Assembly (NCBI RefSeq): GCF_014773245.1 | Contig: NZ_JACWMX010000001.1 | Span: 930,001 to 994,000, forward strand | Reading direction: 5' to 3' | Length of the DNA stretch: 64,000 nt | Origin: Mucilaginibacter glaciei | GTDB lineage: Bacteria; Bacteroidota; Bacteroidia; Sphingobacteriales; Sphingobacteriaceae | In this document: piece after piece, positions 58,442-64,000 of the stretch | Numbering within the stretch: the first letter of the stretch is position 1 | Layout: every line of letters begins with the position of its first letter | Made by a program: the position numbers and the translations under genes | Notes under the pieces: generated by a model | What the model was told of the DNA's origin: nothing | The model's database searches: none | The model's input: only the letters and a program-made list of their open reading frames with translations

Positions 58442-59710
58442 TTATTCGCTGATCACCTCAGCTGGTTCTTCAACTTTCTCGGCCAGGTAAACCAGGGTCG
58501 ATGAATTTTCTTTCCTAAACAATTTATTGGCCTGTTCCCTGATCTGTGCAGCGGTAACCGCCAGGAATTTTCCTGTCTCCAGGTTAAAATCGTCGGCATC
58601 GCCCATCAACTCATAAAAAGCCAGGTTCATCGCTTTATCCAATAACGACATCTCGGCAAATACCATGGTCGATTCGGTTTTGTTCTTCACCTTGGTCAAT
58701 TCGTTGGCAGGTACTTCTTCGGCTTTCATCTTCTCCAATTCCTGCCATAGTGCAGCTTCAGCCTGTTCGATAGTAACACCGTCTAAAGGTTTACCCTCCA
58801 GCACAAACATCCCGGTATCCATACTGCCCGTAACGTAGGCGTGTACTTCGCTAAACAGTTGCTTATCCTTAACAAGACTTTTATATAGCCGCGACGAGTT
58901 ACCGCGCGAGAGGATATCAGACATCAGCTCGATAGCATAATAACCCGGCGACAAACGCCCCTCCATCTGGAAAGCGATATATACATCGTTTAGCGGAACC
59001 TTGGCGTGTACCGTTTCGCGGCGTTCTTCGTTCTGCGGCTGCTCTAGTGGCAGGTTGCGGTTATACTTTTCACCTGCTGGGATAGATCCAAACCATTTTT
59101 CGGCAAGGGCCTTTACATCCTCAGTTTTTACATCGCCCCCTACTACCATCACGGCATTTTGCGGATTATAATGTTTTTTGAAGAAGGCCTTCACGTCCTC
59201 AATCTTAGCATCCTCGATATGTTTGATGGTTTTACCTATGGTTGCCCATCTATATGGGTGATTTTTATAAACCATAGGCCTCAGCTTTAACCAAACGTCG
59301 CCGTAAGGCTGGTTCAGGTAGCGCTGTTTAAATTCCTCTATAACTACATTACGCTGTACCTCGAGGCTTTTTTCGCTGAAAGCAAGGCTGAGCATGCGGT
59401 CGCTCTCTAACCAAAAGGCGGTTTCTAAATTGGCCGATGGCAGGGTGATGTAATAGTTGGTAATATCATTACTGGTGAAGGCGTTATTTTCGCCGCCCAC
59501 CCTTTGCAGCGGGCCGTCATAATTGGGAATGTTAACCGATCCGCCGAACATTAAATGCTCAAACAAATGGGCAAATCCGGTTTGCTCGGGGTCTTCGTCA
59601 CGTGCGCCAACATCATATAAGATGTTAAGCACGGCCATCGGGGTGGTACTATCTTCGTGGACAATAACACGCAGGCCATTGTCTAATTTAAATCTATTGA
59701 ATTTAACCAT
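58442..59710 (-). CDS. M16 zinc peptidase, catalytic subunit
   Basis: This 422-residue protein carries the inverted zinc motif HxxEH as His48-Leu-Phe-Glu51-His52 in GFAHLFEHLMFGG. The third ligand glutamate is about 75 residues later in NVVIEEFKQRY. It should degrade peptides or unfolded segments together with the inactive partner downstream. No signal peptide is visible. A -7-like box lies 26 bases before its start, so the pair has its own promoter. Confidence 0.92.
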   Translation of the reverse strand: MVKFNRFKLDNGLRVIVHEDSTTPMAVLNILYDVGARDEDPEQTGFAHLFEHLMFGGSVNIPNYDGPLQRVGGENNAFTSNDITNYYITLPSANLETAFWLESDRMLSLAFSEKSLEVQRNVVIEEFKQRYLNQPYGDVWLKLRPMVYKNHPYRWATIGKTIKHIEDAKIEDVKAFFKKHYNPQNAVMVVGGDVKTEDVKALAEKWFGSIPAGEKYNRNLPLEQPQNEERRETVHAKVPLNDVYIAFQMEGRLSPGYYAIELMSDILSRGNSSRLYKSLVKDKQLFSEVHAYVTGSMDTGMFVLEGKPLDGVTIEQAEAALWQELEKMKAEEVPANELTKVKNKTESTMVFAEMSLLDKAMNLAFYELMGDADDFNLETGKFLAVTAAQIREQANKLFRKENSSTLVYLAEKVEEPAEVISE

Positions 59711-59735
59711 TTGTTTACAATCAATTTACGGTAGG

Positions 59736-59743
59736 CAAATGTA
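59736..59743 (-). promoter_or_regulatory. Putative -7 box of the M16 operon
   Basis: TACATTTG on the minus strand matches TAnnTTTG, 26 bases before the ATG. No TTTG box at the usual distance. Confidence 0.45.
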
Positions 59744-59857
59744 TAATTTTTGTTTAAAGGTTATAATTGTTATCACCTTTATATAACCGACTCCGGCTTT
59801 TTTTAACTTAAGCGTGGCAATAAACTGACGTTATATTTAAACATTTAATTTACCAAG

Positions 59858-59950
59858 ATGGCTAAGAGCCGTTACGCTTGGATTGCAGAAGAGCCGAGGC
59901 AAAAAACTTTTGGCATTACTTCAAAAATAAAAAGTCAGAATTTGAAATAG
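59858..59950 (+). CDS. Possible 30-residue small protein
   Basis: An ATG opens a 30-codon frame (MAKSRYAWIAEEPRQKTFGI, then a lysine-rich tail) ending in TAG inside a long hairpin. The first 20 residues look like a real coding start, and the gap is otherwise empty. Nothing is known about it. The last 8 codons overlap the left arm of the terminator, so the end may be decayed or incidental. Treat as a candidate only. Confidence 0.35.
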   Translation: MAKSRYAWIAEEPRQKTFGITSKIKSQNLK

Positions 59951-59989
59951 CTTTATTCGCTACCTTTCAAATTCCGACTTTTTATTTTT
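59923..59989. terminator. Long hairpin terminator
   Basis: Inverted arms of 25 bases (59923-59947 and 59965-59989) with one mismatch and a 17-base loop, with A/T-rich ends (AAAAATAAAAAGTC / GACTTTTTATTTTT). It can end transcription of the minus-strand gene at 60007-60351 and of any plus-strand small gene. Confidence 0.8.
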
Positions 59990-60006
59990 AAATGATAACT
60001 CTTCGC

Positions 60007-60351
60007 TTACTCAGTCGGCCGGTCGCTACCGTGCAGGTTTTGACTTACCTGGCCGTGGTGCAATTTAGCCCCTATTGCCGATGAACTGTCATTTGCATAA
60101 GTACCGTAAGCATTTACCAATATCCCCTTCAGGTTATATTTTGCAGAGCTTATGCCGTAAACTATTGCTGCATCATCCGGGTTACTTTGCCCCTCAAATC
60201 GGTAAAATTCGTCTATCTCGAAGTCATCGGCAGCCATGTGAATGTCTTGCGCTTTATCATCTACCGTATCGCCTTCCAGGCTTAGGTTGGCATCGTATCC
60301 GCGTTTGGTTAAATCGTTAGTTGCGTCAACTAATGTTTCAAAATTTTTCAT
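60007..60351 (-). CDS. Small conserved Bacteroidota protein of unknown function
   Basis: This 114-residue soluble protein begins MKNFETLVDATNDLTKRGYD and has an acidic middle (DDFEIDEFYRFEGQSNPDD) and the segment VYGISSAKYNLKGILVNAYG. Similar short proteins in Bacteroidota are sometimes labelled phosphoribosylpyrophosphate synthetase, but it lacks the length and motifs of that enzyme, so I do not use the name. It seems to be a single gene between terminators. Function unknown. Confidence 0.75.
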   Translation of the reverse strand: MKNFETLVDATNDLTKRGYDANLSLEGDTVDDKAQDIHMAADDFEIDEFYRFEGQSNPDDAAIVYGISSAKYNLKGILVNAYGTYANDSSSAIGAKLHHGQVSQNLHGSDRPTE

Positions 60352-60447
60352 GGCATTAATTTTTTGGTGTGATGTAGTTTATATAAGTTAAACCTCAAAC
60401 CTTAGATGTTGTTTTAGTTATCGTCCTAAGAAAAAACTTTCCCAAAA

Positions 60448-60478
60448 AAAAGCGGCAGGTTTTAAGCCTGCCGCTTTT
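60448..60478 (-). terminator. Terminator of the large lipoprotein gene
   Basis: GCGGCAGG/CCTGCCGC inverted repeat with a 7-base loop, followed on the minus strand by a long T-run. It lies about 30 bases after the stop of the gene at 60506. Confidence 0.88.
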
Positions 60479-60505
60479 AAATAAGCTAAATCGATCTGGA
60501 TTTAA

Positions 60506-62116
60506 TTATTGCGCCTTGGCTGCCCACAGCGCACCATTTAAATGCAGCGCAGGGTGCGATGTAAAGCCCGACGGTGAATCGCCCGACCAGCCGTTAAACA
60601 GGTTATCGTTGGTATCGCCCGTGCCATCGTCAGACGGTGAGCTATCGCCCACAAAGAAGATGCGGCCCGAACCGTAGGTAGACAGCAAAGACATTACGCC
60701 CGCTGTACCGCCGTTGGTAACGCTATTACGCCAAAATAATCCCTGCACATTGGCATTGGTACCCGGTGTAAGCGTAGCCACAGATCCGTTATAAAATGCC
60801 AGTTTAGATGCCGTACCCGCAGCGCCGTTCAACACTTTGGCTGCATTGGCATTGCTGCCGGTATAAACGTTGGTAGACGGGCCTTCGCTGATATCTACAT
60901 AGTTAATGGTAAAGCCGAAAGGGTTGTTATTGTTGATACCATTATTGGTCATCAGGTCATTCCATACCCGTGGCGAATCATATCCGTCGCCATCGCGGTC
61001 AGACGGGTTGTAGCCATTGGCATCAGTGCCCGCGGTAGTTGCCGCAGTATGGTCGGCAATCATCACCAGGCCACCACCGTTAGATACAAAGTTCATGATG
61101 GCAGTTTTCTCGGCCGCGGTAAACAGGCGGTTGGGTTCAACTACCACAAAAACGTCGTAGTTGCTCAGATCCTGCGCGTTTGATGAGTTGCCATAGGTTA
61201 ATGCCGTTCCGCTTGGCAAACTCTCTACCAGCTCGCCTTTTTTAACCAGTTCAACCGCCCAGGCCGACATCGCACCTTTCCAGTAATCTTCGGTTGTTGA
61301 GGCAGTAATACCTGTGTATGATGGCGTTGGGAAACGCTGTGCCTTAGTTTCGACGGTAGTGCCGCCTGTATATGAGGGTACATTCTCTGTACCGTCGGCA
61401 TCAATCTGCCAATCGGCACTGCCCGCGTTTTCTAAGTGGCTGGCATCAAACAAAAACTTTTTGCCGGTGATAACCGTGCCACCACCCGGAGGCGTTGTAC
61501 CGCCGGCGTTATCGTTAATGGTGATATCATCGATATTGATCCGGTTGGTGCCACCAGATAATTTGCGTACTTCGATACGCACATTACCTGTTTGGGTAAT
61601 CGTAAAGGTTTTTAAAGTTAGTGTGGTGGTTGTAGTAACCGCCGCGCCGGATTGCGTCCAGCTGCTGCCGCCATCTACCGAGTAAAATAAGCCCCAGGTA
61701 CTTGCCGCATCGCCGCTGTAAGTGGCCGATTTTAAGGTAACGGTGCTTATGCCGGTGCTGACATCAAAAAGCATAGTGATCTTACCCGTATTACGTACAC
61801 GTGCCGACCAGGAGCCCGCCCGGATATCAGCAGCCAAATTACCGATCAGCGCATCGTACAAATTCCATGATTTGCCTGAAAGGGTTACGTTGTCGCCACT
61901 TGACGAACCCGTTGGCGATACATCATAAGCCGTTTTAGGGCTGGTTGAGCCCACCTCGAACCCTTCGGTTAATGATACGGCTTGCGTAGCTACCGCCGAT
62001 GACGCTACAGATGGATTAGCAATGGCCTGAGTTTCCGATTTTTGGCAACCTGTAACCATTAATCCGGCAGCCATGAAGGCTAATACCGGTAATTTAAATC
62101 TGGTAAAATAATTCAT
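60506..62116 (-). CDS. Secreted lipoprotein with jelly-roll and GATase1-like domains
   Basis: This 536-residue protein has a lipobox (LMVTGCQKS, Cys24). Residues about 45-205 form a beta-rich module ending RINIDDITIND, of the sort found beside secreted nucleases and adhesins in Bacteroidota. Residues about 215-536 contain KKFLFDASHLENAGSADW, YDVFVVVEPNRLFTAAEKTA, GGGLVMIADHTAA and a calcium-like NPSDRDGDGYDSPRVWND. The second part looks like a DUF4350/ThuA-type Rossmann domain. It is exposed on the envelope, and its substrate is unknown. It is a single gene with its own terminator. Confidence 0.75.
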   Translation of the reverse strand: MNYFTRFKLPVLAFMAAGLMVTGCQKSETQAIANPSVASSAVATQAVSLTEGFEVGSTSPKTAYDVSPTGSSSGDNVTLSGKSWNLYDALIGNLAADIRAGSWSARVRNTGKITMLFDVSTGISTVTLKSATYSGDAASTWGLFYSVDGGSSWTQSGAAVTTTTTLTLKTFTITQTGNVRIEVRKLSGGTNRINIDDITINDNAGGTTPPGGGTVITGKKFLFDASHLENAGSADWQIDADGTENVPSYTGGTTVETKAQRFPTPSYTGITASTTEDYWKGAMSAWAVELVKKGELVESLPSGTALTYGNSSNAQDLSNYDVFVVVEPNRLFTAAEKTAIMNFVSNGGGLVMIADHTAATTAGTDANGYNPSDRDGDGYDSPRVWNDLMTNNGINNNNPFGFTINYVDISEGPSTNVYTGSNANAAKVLNGAAGTASKLAFYNGSVATLTPGTNANVQGLFWRNSVTNGGTAGVMSLLSTYGSGRIFFVGDSSPSDDGTGDTNDNLFNGWSGDSPSGFTSHPALHLNGALWAAKAQ

Positions 62117-62277
62117 AAATGTGAGAATGTGTTTTGTTTTATATTTTAATTATACGTTCAAAGCTCACAAAAAAGTTACAGGGAGTTATACACATGTTGT
62201 TAACTAATTATTAAGCTTTTACATCGTACAAACCAGTTACAACTTCAGGTTTTAATATTTCAGGTTTGCTTTAAAAG

Positions 62278-62314
62278 AAAAAGAGGAACTTCCGTATCAG
62301 GCAGTTCCTCTTTT
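62278..62314 (-). terminator. Intrinsic terminator in the clpB / lipoprotein gap
   Basis: AAAGAGGAACT and AGTTCCTCTTT form a perfect 11-base stem with a 12-base loop, followed by a T-run on the minus strand. It is about 400 bases after the clpB stop, beyond the repeat-rich insert, and may be the original clpB terminator. Confidence 0.7.
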
Positions 62315-62316
62315 AA

Positions 62317-62720
62317 TAACATGTGCAGACTTGAAAAAAAAGCCCGTGGAGGGGGTAAGCGCACTCCACGGACTAATCACCACTCAATCACCCTCACGAA
62401 CTCCTAAGACGCTACGCCCTCTTTCCGCCGCAGGCGAAGAGAGGGCCGCGCACGAAGTGCCGCGGGGTGAGTAATCTGCGTGCGACAACTCACCCCGACT
62501 ACGCTACGCTGGTCGACCCTCTCTGCTGCGCAAAGAGGGTAAGAAATATTGATACTTCCTCGGTTTGAAGCAAGAGGGTACCCGGCGAAGCAACGACCGG
62601 GTGACAGATTAGCCCGCAGAGAAACCCAACCTGTCGTCAATTACCAGGAGCGGGCAACGGCTGTGCGTTCATTCTCTCCTCACTCAATACTCACCACGCT
62701 TAACTCACCCTCACGAATTC
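62317..62720. repeat. GC-rich hairpin array flanked by 16-base direct repeats
   Basis: The gap after clpB holds no credible gene but has several hairpins: CCGTGGAG/CTCCACGG (62344-62371), CCCTCTT/AAGAGAGGG (62417-62444), GGGGTGAGT/ACTCACCCC (62464-62496), CCCTCT/AGAGGG (62517-62539) and ACCCGG/CCGGGT (62580-62602). TCACCCTCACGAACTC (62388-62403) recurs as TCACCCTCACGAATTC (62705-62720), one mismatch, the second copy covering the last codons of clpB. The segment is richer in G+C than its surroundings. Confidence 0.65.
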
Positions 62721-64000
62721 ACAAAAACAAAGTTATTATCAAACATATCCAGCTTTATCTTGCTGTCCCTATCCACCTTACCGGCCAGAATTTGTTTAGA
62801 TAACTCGTTTAAAATTTTCTTTTGTATCACACGTTTCAACGGCCTTGCGCCAAACTGCGGGTCGTAACCTAACTGGGCCAGCCAATCCAAAGCCTCGTCA
62901 GATGCTTCGATGGTTACGCCCATTTCGGCCAGTGTATTTTGCACTTGTTTAAACTGCAGCTTCACGATATCGGTGATCTCGTCGCGGCTCAATGGCGTAA
63001 ACATGATGATCTCGTCTATTCGGTTTAAAAACTCCGGGCGGATGGTAGCCCTTAATACATTGAACAGGTCGTTTTTGGTTTTAGCGATCACTTCCTCGCG
63101 GTTGTTATCCTGCAAACCCTGAAAGTTTTCCTGGATAATGTTGGAGCCGATGTTTGATGTCATGATAATGATGGTGTTTTTAAAGTTCACCACACGCCCC
63201 TTGTTATCGGTTAAGTGCCCGTCATCCAAAACCTGCAACAAAATATTGAACACATCCGGGTGCGCCTTCTCAATCTCGTCCAGCAATACCACGCTGTAAG
63301 GTTTGCGCCTCACAGCTTCTGTCAGTTGCCCGCCTTCATCATAACCCACGTAACCCGGGGGCGCACCTATCAGTCTTGAAACGGAATGGCGTTCCTGGTA
63401 CTCGCTCATATCTATCCGCACCAGCGAATTCTCGTCGTTAAACAGGTATTCGGCCAAAGCTTTGGCCAGCTCTGTTTTACCAACACCCGTAGTACCTAAA
63501 AATATGAACGAACCGATAGGCTTGCGCTTATCCTGTAAACCGGCGCGGCTGCGGCGTATGGCATCGCTGATAGCCTCAATCGCTTCCTCCTGCCCTGCTA
63601 CGCGTTTATGCAATTCGTCTTCCAGGCTCAGCAATTTCTCGCGTTCGCTCTGGATCATTTTACTCACCGGGATGCCTGTCCAGCGGCTTACTACACCTGC
63701 AATATCGTCGGCAGTAACTTCCTCTTTCAGCATTCGGCTATCCTGCTGGTTTTCTAATAATGCAGCCTTCAATTTATCAACTTCGGCCTGTGTTTCTACA
63801 ATGGTACCATAGCGCAATTCCGCTACTTTGCCATAATCGCCTGCACGTTCGGCCTGTTCGGCTTCCAGCTTGTAATTTTCTATCTGCTCCACCTTCTGGT
63901 TAATACCATCAACCAGGTCCTTCTCGCCTTTCCAACGAGCCCGTAGTGAATCACGCTCGGCAGACAGGTTGGCTATCTCTTTGCTCAGTTCGTCTACCTT
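62711..64000 (-). CDS. clpB: ClpB disaggregase, C-terminal part (5' end outside window)
   Basis: The frame stays open to the window edge and covers 429 residues. It contains the end of the middle coiled-coil domain (NYKLEAEQAERAGDYGKVAE) and the whole second AAA+ module: GVVSRWTGIPVSKMIQSERE, Walker A FLGTTGVGKTELAKALAEYL, Walker B VVLLDEIEKAHPDVFNILL, sensor IIIMTSNIGSN, and the C-terminal YDPQFGARPLKRVIQKKI. ClpB works with DnaK to rescue aggregated protein in the cytosol. The end is normal in length, and its stop codon lies within a 16-base sequence repeated 317 bases downstream. Confidence 0.95.
   Translation of the reverse strand, partial: KVDELSKEIANLSAERDSLRARWKGEKDLVDGINQKVEQIENYKLEAEQAERAGDYGKVAELRYGTIVETQAEVDKLKAALLENQQDSRMLKEEVTADDIAGVVSRWTGIPVSKMIQSEREKLLSLEDELHKRVAGQEEAIEAISDAIRRSRAGLQDKRKPIGSFIFLGTTGVGKTELAKALAEYLFNDENSLVRIDMSEYQERHSVSRLIGAPPGYVGYDEGGQLTEAVRRKPYSVVLLDEIEKAHPDVFNILLQVLDDGHLTDNKGRVVNFKNTIIIMTSNIGSNIIQENFQGLQDNNREEVIAKTKNDLFNVLRATIRPEFLNRIDEIIMFTPLSRDEITDIVKLQFKQVQNTLAEMGVTIEASDEALDWLAQLGYDPQFGARPLKRVIQKKILNELSKQILAGKVDRDSKIKLDMFDNNFVFVNS

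Noticed and set aside
62404..62640. 78- and 84-residue frames in the clpB-lipoprotein gap.
   Set aside because: They run through hairpins of the repeat insert, are Arg/Ser-rich without domain pattern, and both strands are equally open.

Overview
The window looks like chromosomal DNA from a member of the Bacteroidota, most likely Sphingobacteriaceae (Mucilaginibacter/Pedobacter-like). This is inferred from the protein families (SLBB export proteins without a kinase partner, Wzi barrels, DUF4199, a BatA-like protein, GH20, a degenerate dihydroorotase), from the near absence of Shine-Dalgarno sequences, and from repeated matches to the Bacteroidota promoter form TTTG-N19-TAnnTTTG. No database search was possible, so genus-level placement is a guess.

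Layout. 1-409: end of an OmpA-type gene, a shared terminator and tRNA-His. 410-2500: a copper-type P1B ATPase. 2590-15206: exopolysaccharide block A, with flippase, GT2, polymerase, acyltransferase and GT4, then two reverse-strand genes (GT4 and RmlD-like reductase), a 546 bp AT-rich gap, another GT4, an outer-membrane SLBB export protein and a Wzz-type co-polymerase. 15203-35162: exopolysaccharide block B on the minus strand. It runs from a UDP-sugar dehydrogenase through SLBB export, Wzz, Wzx, two GT2s, Wzy, GT2, acyltransferase, epimerase, a CgeB-like GT, a WecA/WbpL-like initiating transferase, a CapD/WbpM-like dehydratase and a lipoprotein to two tandem Wzi barrels. Together these are two almost complete Wzx/Wzy pathways. 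Only one initiating transferase is visible, and neither Wzz carries a tyrosine-kinase domain.

35342-46329: an acyltransferase-3, a divergent AraC regulator/phytanoyl-CoA dioxygenase pair, and a minus-strand run of GH20 hexosaminidase, lipoprotein, BatA-like protein, dihydroorotase homologue lacking its metal-binding HxH, acidic unknown protein and DUF4199 protein. 46542-55320: thioredoxin reductase, an MNT/HEPN toxin-antitoxin pair with an apparent operator, an M19 dipeptidase, an acyl-CoA carboxylase beta subunit, a small plus-strand island with a lipoprotein and a Tae4-like peptidoglycan amidase, a LOG protein and an ABC exporter. 55480-64000: guaB, a pair of M16 peptidase subunits, small conserved proteins, a large lipoprotein and the 3' part of clpB.

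The most unusual items are: the orphan Tae4-family amidase beside a lipoprotein, with its N-terminus in doubt; the MNT/HEPN operon whose palindrome overlaps its -7 box; a hairpin-rich GC-rich insert flanked by 16 bp direct repeats, one covering the end of clpB; the degenerate dihydroorotase; and the doubled exopolysaccharide machinery. Several intergenic gaps carry long inverted repeats that look like members of dispersed repeat families.
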